Part shown: piece after piece, positions 25,444 through 37,468 of the stretch
Layout: every line of letters starts with the position of its first letter
How positions within the stretch are numbered: position 1 is the first letter of the stretch
Assembly (NCBI GenBank): GCA_037179515.1
Contig: JAXCGZ010009478.1
Span: 17,501 to 81,500, forward strand
Direction of reading: 5' to 3'
Length of the DNA stretch: 64,000 bases
Origin: Halocaridina rubra
Lineage: Eukaryota > Arthropoda > Malacostraca > Decapoda > Atyidae
Notes under the pieces: generated by a model
Databases searched by the model: none
Told to the model about the DNA's origin: nothing
What the model saw: the letters and a program-made list of their open reading frames with translations, nothing else
Position numbers and translations under genes: made by a program

Positions 25444-27991
25444 TAAGAATTTAAATCTAGAACAGATTATAAATAAACCAACTAGAATCACTCCCACTTC
25501 AGTTTCCCAAATCGATCTAGTAATAACAAACTCCAAACATATGATAACTAAGTGTGACGTAATGCCAAGCCCTATAGCAGACCACGAGGAAATTGTAACG
25601 TCCCTAAATATTCGCAAACCAAAGAGACAACCAATCTTTAAAACATTCAGATGCTTAAGAAATTATTCACAAGAATTACTTTGTAGTTTACTTATGAATG
25701 AAGTACATAAATTAAATGAAATTCTATATACCGATAATATTAATACACAAGTAAATATTTTAACCAGTGTCTTATCATCATGTATAGATCGATGTGCACC
25801 ACTCGTGACAAGAGAAATATTTCGTCCCCCCGCTCCTTGGATAACAGATGACATAAAAAACATTATGAAAGAAAGAGACAAACTACAAAATGAAGTAAAA
25901 CTACAAAGAGATAATATCCCTTTAAGAGAAAAGTTTACAGAGCATAAGAAACAAGTAAAATCATTATTAAGTAACAGTAAGAAACAGTATTACAAAAATG
26001 AATTTCAAAACGCTAAAGGCAATATCTCTGATACATGGAAAATTGCTAAAACCATGCTTTCCAATAACTGTAATAAAAGTAGTAACATATCAATTATACC
26101 CGATGAGGTAGATGTAAGTGCTAAAGCAGAAGAGTTCAATAATTTTTTCGCTGAAGTAGGGAAAAAACCTTCGAAAAAACAAAAAAAGAAATAATAAATG
26201 AAATCAATAATAGTAATGGTGGTAATAATAATGATGATGGTAGTAGTAATAATAATAGAAATGTTGATAATGGTGTAAATAATAATGATGGTGGTAGTAA
26301 TGGTAATGATAATAGTGATGATGGTAGTAATAATAATAATAATGTTCAAGAACATAGTGCATTCAATAGAAGTAATGATGTCTTTAACCCTACTACAGTA
26401 GATTGTAATACAGTAATCTTAGTAATAAAAAATCTGAAAGACTCTAATGCATATGGATCAGATGGAATTTGTTTTCGTTTTATTAGAGATTCATTATTTG
26501 TAATAGCTTATTATCTGACGGTAATAATCAATACTTCCATAGTTACCAATATCTACCCAGATTTATGGAAAAATCCCCATGTAATTCCTGGTTTTAAAAA
26601 TGGAAATCCTGACGACGTCTCTAACTATAGACCAATCTCTTTACTACCAATTTTATCAAAGATACTTGAAAAGATTGTTGCAAATCAGTTAAGTGAGTTT
26701 CTTGAAAAAAATAAACTTATTGCAAAAAGTCAACACGGTTTCAGGCCAAAATTATCAACTGAAACTGCCTTATTGAAAATATCAGATGAAATATACAAAA
26801 ATATAGATAATAAGAAAATATCATTGCTACTACTACTCGATCTTTCTAAAGCTTTTGATAGTGTACACCATACCATTCTATTAGAAAAATGCAAAAAAAT
26901 GAACATTGACCCAAGCTGGTTCGAGAACTATTTAAAAAACCGCTACCAGTCAGTCAGAATAAAAGATGTAGTCTCAAGTCGCAAGAAGGTATTGTTTGGG
27001 GTCCCTCAGGGATCGATCCTAGGACCTATACTTTTTCTAATATATGTAAACGATCTAGTAAAATATTTACCTAACTGTTATGTCATTCAATATGCTGACG
27101 ATACTCAAATCTTAATTGAAGGAGAAATTAATGATTTAGAGAATATTATTCGTAGAGCAGAAGAAATTTTGTATATGGCTAAACGTTACTTTCTAAAAAA
27201 TGGTCTGTTACTTAATGAAACTAAAACCCAATCTATTCTTATCGGATCCAGACAATTATTATCAGAAGTTGATGACAATCTTCATATAAATTTTAACGGT
27301 AATATCATTAAGCCAATGAACTCGGTAAAGAACCTAGGTGTCTATTTTGACCGTTACATGAATTTTGAAATGCATATAGATGAAATTTATAAAAAAGTAA
27401 TGGGTACTCTAATATATCTAAATAGGGTAAAAGACTCATTTGAAACATCAACTCGTATAATAATTGTCCAGTCCTTAGCTATGAGTTTAATTAATTACTG
27501 TCTCAAAGTTTGGGGATGTACAAATAAGACTCAATTACAAAGAATACAAAAGTTACAAAACTTTGCAGCACGAGTGGCTGTTGGCAATGTAAGAAAATAC
27601 GAGCACATCTCTCCTGTTTTAAAAGATCTAGAATGGATAAAGATTAGAGATAAATATGTTTTTGATATATGTACCTTTGTTTTTAATATACTAAGAAACA
27701 ATATTCCTGATTGCTTGTATAATTTTTCTACAGTAAGCTCAGTTACCGGGTTAACTACCCGTCAAGGGGAAGATTTATTAGTACGAAGGTCTAAAACTGA
27801 TATTGGCTCAAGAGATATAAACATTCGTGGACCTCATTTATATAATCAGCTTCCCAGAGAACTAAAAAATGCTGGTTCAGTGTATACTTTTAAATATAAT
27901 CTTAAGAAGTTACTCTTAAAGGAAGATTTTACTTGTAAATTTTAATTGTACACCCATATTTGAATACCCAATGTATGTTGGAAATAAAGTC

Positions 27992-28026
<35 letters not shown>
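25444..28026 (+). mobile_element. LINE with YADD reverse transcriptase, one frameshift
   Basis: 5'-truncated inside the endonuclease: the first visible residues are LEQIINKPTRITPTSVS and IDLVITN, then PIADHEEI. The first frame runs to a stop at about 26194. A second frame, in register from about 26170, runs to 27945. It contains SNYRPISLLPILSKILEKIV, DLSKAFDSVHHTILLEKCK (motif A), GVPQGSILGPILFLIYVNDL (motif B) and QYADDTQILI (motif C, catalytic YADD). The two frames overlap at an A6 run (26162-26167), so a single missing base explains the break. A long Asn/Gly/Asp-rich insert (26194-26350) from AAT/GGT triplets lies between. The 3' end is AATAAAGTC followed by an ATT repeat. The RT resembles CR1-like elements and is close to the fragment at 61.1-62.45 kb. 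Confidence 0.9.
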
Positions 28027-29690
28027 GATACCACCAGAGTAAGATTTATTTAGCCTAATTCTTACCTAGATGAATAGTAAGCAGATTTTGAGATATTGAG
28101 TGAATCTTGGCCAGAGGACGTACACAGAGGGGACCGACTATGTAAATCACTCCCAATTAATTGTAGTGTTTTTGTGTCTCCATACATTCTGTCAATACTA
28201 TCTATCGATTGATTGCACTGTTGAACATGGAATGGAGTCTTTCAATAATAAAGAGCCAGAACTAATATCCAGCCACACGTTCACAATGGCAGTCCGTTTT
28301 ACAGGCTTTGTGGGAAATGATGGTGGACATCCCAGCTCATGGAGACATTAGAAAAATTGTGCTAGTCCTTCCCATCTGTTGTCATGCTAGTGACAGCAGC
28401 TTCAATTTCTTTTCGTAGATGTGGGATCTGTGTCTTCATCTAAATTTCATCTTTGTATTCACCATTGAGATGAGATAATTTTATTTTTTGTGTGTTTTTA
28501 CAAACCCCTATTTTTAGGATTACAGGGAATTATATTTGAGAGGAAAAATATGAGTGGAGGTTTCTGTTAATATAGAAAATTATGGAGCGGTAACACCCAG
28601 GCGACTTAGGGAGGTAAATGAGTACTGTATTTTATTCCCCGTTTATGGTGATAATTTTTATCGTGGTGGATATACTTAGGAGACGGTTGCCCAATGTTTT
28701 CTTGATACTTCATTTATTCTACTCTTCCAAGATTCCCTGTTATCATATAGGGTTACCATCTCAACATTCTCAAAAACAGCTTTCTAAGCTCTGAAGCCGA
28801 CATTATGCTAGAATAATGGACTGCTCCCCAGGGAGCATAGTCCATCTTCTCGGGCATTCCCTGTCCTTAACTCTCAGGAGAGTATTGTGGAAACAGAAAT
28901 CCATGGCAGCATTTTTATATGTATTATCAGTTAAAGAGACTATGTACTGAGTCTCAGGTTTTTTAATCAGTGTATCAACCTTCACTAAAGTCTGTGTTAA
29001 ATATAAGAGATAGAGAATTCCATTTTATATGGAGAATTACTTTCTTCATTGCTCCCCTTGAGTAAGAAATATTCTCCACCTCCTCACGTCAGTCTGAGAG
29101 GGGAGATAAAATAGGTCTTTGATGTGGCTTTGAACGCACATTTCATACTTCAGTAAAGGCATCATGCTAGCTCATAGAGGACCAGGCCAATCCTGTTTCT
29201 CAGGACTACCAATGTTTTGTGTGTGGTTACTGGAGACATGGAGGTAAACTACCTTTGACGGAAAAAGGACTTCCTACAGATCAACAAAATAAGATTCTTG
29301 ATCATATGAAGCAAAAAAGATACTTTATATACTTGAGGTCTTATTCATTAGGAATGAGAAGTGGCATGGAAGATGTTTTTCTGAACGTCTTGTAAGGTCA
29401 CCAAATGCTAAGTTTTAATACATACTCTGCATTGAGTCAGACTCATTGAGCTCTGATATATTTCAAAAGGGAGGAGTGTAAATAATTAGCAAAGAGCTAC
29501 AGGCAAATGGAAATATCAGTACTGTCCCTTTTGGGGACAGTACTAATCCACATTCTTTAGAGATGCCATCAGGGGCCTTGAACCTTTGCGGTATTAGATA
29601 AGCCTCAGTTTGATATTCACTTCAGGTCACTCGTCTATGTTAGGGAAATTAGTTGTTTCATCTTCATTACCACCACCTTCAACACCGTTT
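28027..29690. other. Right half of dispersed repeat, then no gene recognised
   Basis: The first ~45 bp continue the repeat interrupted by the LINE. The rest is unremarkable. The short frames at 28100-28351 and 28803-28985 show no domain. Confidence 0.45.
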
Positions 29691-30249
29691 GACACAAATG
29701 ACCTCACTGATATCTTGCTTTTCATTCCTTCTTGTGCATTCATATAGCTCTCCATTCATCTCCAGTGTCATCTCATAATTCTCAACCAATTAGGTCTGGG
29801 TCTTCCGATTTTTGGTGCCCTTGAGAGCCCAAATGACTGTCATATACTGTTCTCCTTGGGTTGGTGTGAAAGAAATGTACAAGTCAACTCTTATCTCTTT
29901 ATAGTCTTTTCTCCATAAACAGTACCTCGTTTACATATGAAACATTGGTATCTCTTATGATATTCTTACTCTGTCCTGCCATATAATATCATATTTTCTT
30001 CTTAAAGCTTTATTCTCTAATTGGCAATACCTTTTGGATAGAGTTTCATTGTCGTACCATAACTCCTGGCCATACAGAAGTACACATGTAATCAATGGCA
30101 TATCCAGATTTAATTCAGCCTGCCCATTGCTTGATTTGCCTTTTTCTTTCTTCCACCATATTTCAGTTCAAGAGAGCTCTATACTGTATATCATTGCTTC
30201 CAAATATTTGAAAAACTTGGCTTCATTAATCATCTCTCCATCTTGTTAT

Positions 30250-30420
30250 TTCGCCCCTCTGTGGACGGGCAGAAAATATAGCCCTTATCGGGCCTAGGCA
30301 CGAAAAGCATAAAATACAGAGAAACAGAAATGAAGAGTGTAGTGACTTGTCAGATGTGAATGAATAATAAGAGATGTGTAATGAATATTCAAGAATATTC
30401 GGTGTTGATGTAGGCATAGA
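30250..30420 (-). mobile_element. LINE/SINE tail repeat (same family as 16.0 and 58.0 kb)
   Basis: CTTATCGGGCCTAGGCACGA, GAAGAGTGTAGTGACTTGTC and GATGTGTAATGAATATTCAA match the tail sequence in the arms of the 15.9-17.1 kb palindrome and at 57.98-58.14 kb. Confidence 0.7.
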
Positions 30421-31317
30421 AAAATAACCGTAACTGAAGGAAGATTTAACATCGAACTGTCCTGGCCAGTCCTATTCATGTATAAAAGACCCTCAGCTGT
30501 AGTATCGCAATGGGCGGTTGATGCCATGGGCCAACCTACTACATATTACTGCAAGAACCCAAAATTTATCATAAATCTCATCTCTAGATATAAGATGCCT
30601 ACTACTAAACAAGCTTTATAAATCTTGTAGTGTGTGTTTTGCTTATTAAAACAGCATCATCTCAGTAATCCAAGTCTTTTAAGTTTCTAGAACTTCTCCA
30701 TCCAAATCTCCTCTTCCATCTCGAATCATATTTTTCATAATACAATCAGTGAACAGAACAAACAACATAGATGACAATACATTCCTTGGAGTACCCCATT
30801 ATTGAAAATTAGGTAATGTGTCTCCGTCAACACTGATTTTAATTCTGCTTTATTCAATGGATTATATCCGTTTCACATATTTGACAAATATGATTTACCA
30901 TAGTGATGCAAGACCTTCCTTAAATTTGGCCTGGATGCTGGCGAAAGCTTTCTTTATTCCATACCTTGCTGATAATATCTTAATACAAGTAACTGATCTG
31001 TGGAGCTCCGAAGTTTTCTAAAACCAGCTTGTTCATCTCCAAGTTTCTTGTCATTCTTTGTGTGCTTGTTGAGGATGAGCATACTGTATGTTTTCATTGC
31101 AAAAGATGTATGAACATTGCTTTCCTGTTACATTTCTTTGCTCTCATCACTAATATTCCCACTTCCTAATCATAGGCTTTGATTCCTCACTCCATTTTCT
31201 GTAAAGTCTAGTTAGGATACAGTGGGCCACTTAATTTTTAGCTAAAATTATCTCGGTAGTGTTTCGATAATTTCCTGGTGCCTACCATCTCTAAGTTTTT
31301 TCATTACTTCTGTTTAA

Positions 31318-31540
31318 AAAACACTGCTGGCTAGTACAGTGGTAACGCGCTGGCTTCGCACTCACGAGGTCGAAAGATCGGTTCCCGTCCAAGACAGAGA
31401 GTTTAAGCTGTTTACTGGCAGGAACTGCTGTGGTTGGACACCACAGTGGGGGGTTGGGGCTTGCCCCGGCTGACGAATACCCATTGTATAATGAAATGGA
31501 AATAAAGTTTGTTTGTTTTGTTTGTTTGTATAGTACATTC
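31318..31540 (+). mobile_element. tRNA-derived SINE (family delta) with TTTG tail
   Basis: The tRNA-like head has CTGGCTAGTACAGTGGTAAC (A-box) and TCGGTTCCCGTCC (B-box). About 100 bp of body follow. The 3' end is ACCCATTGTATAATGAAATG GAAATAAA then TTTG units. That end matches the 3' tails of the LINE copies at 58.56 and 61.1 kb. Confidence 0.88.
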
Positions 31541-32959
31541 AGGTCTTCTACAGTTTTTGGTATATCAGTCAAATTACTGCCTTCCTGTCTTTTGTTCATT
31601 ACCTCACAGAAATGTATTATCCACCATTGTATTTCTTCTTTATTTGATGTTATTGACACATCGTTCCTTTTTACAGGTACTGTATTTTCGTATTTTTCTT
31701 CTACCCATTGGATATGTAATTTGTATTTCTGTGGGCTACCTTAGCACCAGTTCCACTCCCTGATTACATGGCTTTATCAGCATCATCTACCTGTGTTTTT
31801 AGATATTCTCTCTTTTCTTGCACATCATTTAATATAGCGATATAGATTTGAAAACTTGGTGTGTTCTATAGAGATCACTATTTATTGCCTGAAAGTTCTC
31901 CACAGTTACCTTTTCCTTTGGTCTTTTCTTGACTGTATCCCAGGTTTCATCTGATATTCAAGGTTTCTGCCTTTTCACTTCATGGTCCAGTACTTCTTTG
32001 CCAGCACACTGATATACTTTTTAAACTTTACTCCAGTCCCCATTGATTGTCTACTCCTCAGATATGGCTTCTAAAACCACATAAGGATTTCGACATTTAA
32101 TGCCATAAATCTTTATATACAGCATCAAGAATCTTTATCATATTAAACCTTTAAAATTTGTTAACATTTTTGTTAGGTGGTTTTACATTTACTTTAGTAA
32201 GGCAATTACAAGTACAATAGTTGATCACATCTGACTTCTGCATCTCAATAACTCCCGACATTCCTCAGCATTCTTTTTCTCTCTATTAACGACTACAATC
32301 AATCCATCTGGGAATGTCCAAGTGTATTTTCAGTTGTCTTCGTGTTGGAAAAGTGTACTTCTTGACAATATTATTCGCATCACAAAAACTAATTTTTTTT
32401 TCCATTGTCTCCCAAGCCTTACTTCCCCTTTACATCTTCTCTACCTTCATTGTCTCTGCCTACTTATGCATTCATATTAACAATAACAATTCTCATATAT
32501 CTGATATCTCATCTATGACATTCTGCAACTCTGACATACAGTCTGTCTTTTACTACTTCAGGAAGTCCATTCGTAGGTGCATAGCATACTACTTAAATCT
32601 CGCAAGCAGTAACCCTCTGTACATGGGCTTTTTAATCATCAATGTCCTTTCGGCATATTGCGTCAATATCCTACCTACTCCTCCTCTACCAAGTCCATCT
32701 GCTCATCCTGAATAAATATTTACATTACTGCCATCTAGTTTCTTTGCATTGTAATTCACATATAGCTAAGATGTCGATTTTGTATCTCTTGAATTAATTT
32801 TCTATCGGTTGCACCTTTCCAATCTGATTTAGGCTTATGTTTCAATTTCCACTCTTCAGTTTTTGTCATTAATGTTAATAAAGCTGGAAATTCTAGCACC
32901 CTATATGATTTAGACTGAGCTATTTCATATTGTTTATCCATTAAAGTGGTAGTTTCCAT

Positions 32960-35272
32960 GGAGGATTCATTGCCTAAATACTCCAGTTGTTAGCCACTTC
33001 TTTGAAGACTGCAGTTTCCAACTAAGGCTATTTGACCCTTGCCCAAGCCTATTGGTTTAACCAAGCTCATCTGCCAAGTATCAAGAGTTGAAACTGAGGA
33101 GACAAACTGCTCAGCGCCTCTTATTATCCAGTATCTTGCTGTCAGTGAAATTTGTGATCATCCTAAGTAAGGCCACAACTTCCAGTAGTGGATCTAGATA
33201 TTACCTAGAGGTGTCAATCTACAAGGAAGCTGGTATTTGTACCGAGCCTGTGGCCCTAATTATGAAACTATCGGGTGGTACTGGTGCTCACTAAGGAGCA
33301 GGATGCAACTCTGTTGGTATTTGCAAAACCTACAAATTATCGTGGACCTTTTCTCCTTACCAAAAAGTTTACAATTTCCTGTCTACTGTTCTTATATTCT
33401 GTGATTGTAATACTCTTGTCAGCATGCATTTTGACACAACAAAGGCTCTTTGAGAGGAATATTATAAATTTTAGTCTTCATGCAGCCCATCAGCACCCCT
33501 TATTCCCTTCTTGGAAGTGTTGGATTCATGAAATAGAATTGAGAGAGCCACTAAAAAACAACAGATGAAAGGGGCAGCATAGTTTTCCCTTAGTAACTTC
33601 AAGCTGGCCTGTGAACCTCCATTGCCCTAAGTGCCTGCGAAACAGTTCATCAATGTGAATGTTTGGATGGAACCATTAGTTCTGTCTCATTCTTGAGAGC
33701 AATTTGATTCTTGATCAGCTTCAAGAGAGAGACATGAAAGGTTACATTGGAGATTGATACATTTTAATTCCTTCAATGCTATTTTTCTTCCAAGTGGAGG
33801 AGACATCAATGAATTTTGTATAATTTTACTGTCATCTGTGTACCTTCTTTGCAGTAATATCCAGGTCATATGCAAATTTTTAAAGCATAGGTTCATGACT
33901 CTTAATCACTGCTAACTTGTTAGAATAAATACAATTCCATATACATATAATGTGGCAGGCTTTTGGTGATATTACTAGCATTTATTTACTTGTAAATGAC
34001 AGATAGCGTAATATATAAATATATTCGAAATATTGGTAACTTCCATTTTATTTTGACATTTACAATATTAATGTACATCATATATACAAAATGTATTTAC
34101 AGAGAGAACATTTTAGTTGTACTTGTAGGTCTAAAGTAAGTATTGTGTACTCATTTGTTCCAAAGAATACATTACTGCATCATAATACAATACTGTAGTT
34201 ATAAATAATAGCAATGAAGTGGGCAGTATAAGGAAGAACTTATCAGATAAGCACTATCAAAATAGTTATCTTCATAAGACAAACAAAACATATATACAAA
34301 TAACCTGTCAGTAAAATTAGTAAATGGATATGCATATCTACATATACTAATCACAGCAAAGAAAAGCAGTTGTAGATTTTCATGTCTATGGAAGATATAT
34401 GTTTTGCACTGATAATCTTCCGTTTATATTTTTGTTGCCAACGAAAAAGTCCGCTAGTTTTTATCTTTGAAACTCAATAAGATGTATAAACAAAATTAAT
34501 ATTTATCACGTACAGTACTTTCGGTAAGGAATCCAGTACCTTTCCTTTTGGTATTGGAGTTCTTTTCTCCCAGTTCCAGTACATTAACCCCAAGACATCA
34601 GTATGAATTCATAAGTATCTTCTAGTTTGGATGTACTTAATTCATAACCATATGATTATACTTTGTGAAATTGTGATATATTTTGGTACCATTTGTTAAG
34701 AACTCACACCTGAGAAAGTTAACTGCTTATCAATGAAAGAGAACTTGCTAAAACACTACTTAGAGAATGGTACAATAATACCATAATTGCCCTTTACTGT
34801 CAACTCTTGTTTCCTCTTGAAGAGACTAAAATTTATACAGATCTTCACCTGCTTAAAAAAACCTAACATTAAATAATCGACTGAAAGAGCGACTTCAACA
34901 GAAAAGAATAGTATTGCATTGCAATTAACTAAAGTTATTTCAAATAAACCCTTTAGCTATAGACATTTGATTTAAAAAGAGAATATTATTTTAAATAAAC
35001 CCTTTAGTTTCACTGCCTTGATGGTAACTAAAAGCCACATTAATTTAAATACATGTACACTACTTATCTGTCTCAGAACTAAAAAAAAAAACACATACCT
35101 AGTGTTTTTGTGTATGTTGATACATTATAATACTTGTACACTCCCTATCGGTCTCAGAATTGGAAAACCATGCACCTAGTATTTTTTGTCTATTGTGATG
35201 ATAGTATGTTGATGTGTTTCTTTGTAACAACAAAAATTGGTGGTGGTGTCGAGCATGTAGTTGCATGCTGTC

Positions 35273-35322
<50 letters not shown>

Positions 35323-36530
35323 AGCAGCAGCAGCAATAAAGAATACTTTAAAGAAATTTAACAGAAACAATATAACACTAGTAGGGAGTTCTTTAAAAAG
35401 CATATAAGCAGAAAGAATAATTAATTTTTTCTGCAATTTTCATACAAGGTAAAAGAACAATGTCCTTGAATCCACCTAAAGAAGCCAACGATTCATGAAC
35501 AAGGATGAATACGGTGAGAAAATGTTACCCAAGCCTCTTCAATAGTAAAACAATTTTTCAGCTGGTAGTCACTTTTCTCGGTAAGAAAAGGTTTATTTAC
35601 AGGACTGATTTGTATCATAAATAACACAAAGTGTCCCAGTTTGCTAAATTCTGCCTGTAGTTTACTAACCAGTTTTAAAATATAAGGTGATAAATGGGCC
35701 TAATGATAATGACCTGATCCCAGCCGAGTGAAACATATTAAAATACTAAATCTCGGATCAGAGTAGATATGAAATTACAGAATTACAGCTACGTGTTATG
35801 TTCACTTGCAGATATTATTGTAATATTAAAATACAATAACTGCCATCCCAAATTAGGTCAAACGTACTGGTGCAAGATACTGGGGAAAATAATAATGAGT
35901 TAAAGCATGTTGTTTACATTTCCTGTTGTAACATCAAGTCGAACTTACCTCTTTTGTTAAGATTCATCAAGTTTTGTCATAGTTGCTGATGGTAGTGTTA
36001 ATTGAGTTTTGACACATTTGACATGGTGCTGCAACAGGAGAAGACTGCTCTATTTCACTTCTCTGAAGGTAAAGTATTTAAAGTATATTGTAAATCTTTT
36101 GTCTGAAAGGAATCATATCTCTAAATTCTCAGGAAAATACACTGGCACAAATATATTATCAACTGAACTATTAGCCATATAAGCTTTCCTTAACACTCAA
36201 GTAATTAAAAGAAAAAAATTATATAAACCAATGAAAGCATCAAGCCATATGAATTAAAACAGACCTTTAAATCTTTCGATTTAACGTGATTCCTCATTTT
36301 ACCATTTGAAGCTCATATTGAATGTTGATTCGTACGCCTTTTAGAATCTCTTGTTGGTCATTCTTCTCTCCTTTAAAAACTTACTGTGTGGTAATTTAGC
36401 ACTCATAGCTTTATAAACATCTGTCCTGATCAATGTTTTTAAAGAGCCTTTGTACTTCAGAGGCTTTTGCTTCTCGTGAGACAAAGCTCCAGTATTCAGT
36501 ACAGACAAGTTATTGTCTGCAATCACTTTA
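32960..36530. other. No gene recognised; AT-rich
   Basis: Contains a poly(A) run at 35274-35321 and a CAGCAGCAG run. Short frames at 33088-33568 lack recognisable domains. A small minus-strand frame at 36341-36526 (IADNNLSVLNTGALSHEKQ) looks coding-like but is unsupported. This may include the 3' untranslated region of the minus-strand gene ending at 37469. Confidence 0.4.
35274..35321. repeat. Poly(A) homopolymer
   Basis: About 47 consecutive A residues, followed by CAGCAGCAGCAG. Confidence 0.97.
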
Positions 36531-36712
36531 TAGAGGGGCTTCCTACTGAGCCTGAAGTTGGATTCTTATTTTCTTCAAGTGGTCTTGGAATAGTGCCACC
36601 ATGTACTTTGGGTAAAATCAATATCACCCACAATACATGATGGCGCTATTCCAAGACTACTTAAAGAAAATTCGAATCCAACTTATGGTTTTGTAGGGAG
36701 CCCAACTAGAGA
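36531..36712. repeat. Long near-perfect hairpin
   Basis: The left arm from GGGGCTTCCTACTGAGCC through TTGGAATAGTGCCACCATG pairs with the right arm CATGATGGCGCTATTCCAAG through TTTTGTAGGGAGCCC. The arms are about 75 bp with few mismatches, and the loop is about 30 bp. It could be a small MITE or the template of a hairpin RNA. Confidence 0.85.
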
Positions 36713-37468
36713 AAATATAGACATATTCATCTGTGCTAATTTTTGGAATGTTGCCTAACAAGAACCAAAAGCCTCAAAATTACAAAGGTGTTCTGAAAAC
36801 ACCAAACGAGACAGATGTTCATGAATCTCTAAGTGTGATATTACCATATAGCAAGCAACTCCTTGAAGGACAGAAGATATGACCAACAAAAGATTCTAAA
36901 AGCCATACGGTTACAGATAATTTGAGATCCAAACGAGGAATCGCTTTAAACTGAAGATTTTAAAGTTTTTTTTTTTTTTTTAAAGCCTCATGGCTTGATG
37001 TCTTCATAGGTTTAGATCACATTTTTCCGAGAACACTTGAATGTTAAGTATAGAATTACAAACATGAAACTTTTATGGCCGGTTTTACTTATGATAACAT
37101 ATGTGTGCCAGTTTGCTTTTCTGAGAATTTAGAGATACGATTACTTTCAGACAATAGATTTACAGTATCCTTTTCAATACTTTACCCTCGGTAAAGTTTC
37201 ACAGAGCTGTTTCCTCTTGTTGCAGCACCATATTAAATGCTTGAGATTCTGTTAAAACTAACATCAGCAACAAAATCAAACTTGAAGCTTAACAAAATAG
37301 GTAAGTTCGGATTTTCAAAATAAATAATATTGCTGTTTCAAGTGTTTAGTTCAAAACCTTATTTAGTGCAGCATGTGACTCATATTCCTTGGAAAATAAT
37401 TTTATCTCAAGCAAAACTTTACAATAAGCAGGAGGACTAAAGTGAAATTTGGCAGTGGTAGTTAAGAG

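Larger units (their letters stand above)
29690..32960 (-). mobile_element. Very degenerate RTE-like LINE
   Basis: The minus strand contains decayed RT signatures. Near 30940-31060 it reads LGDEQAGFRKLRSSTDQL, the RT palm entrance of RTE-type LINEs. Near 32280-32350 it reads a TFPDG-like piece expected at the endonuclease end. Frames are short and heavily broken. A SINE (31318-31540) and another repeat (30250-30420) sit inside. The outer limits are uncertain. Confidence 0.5.
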
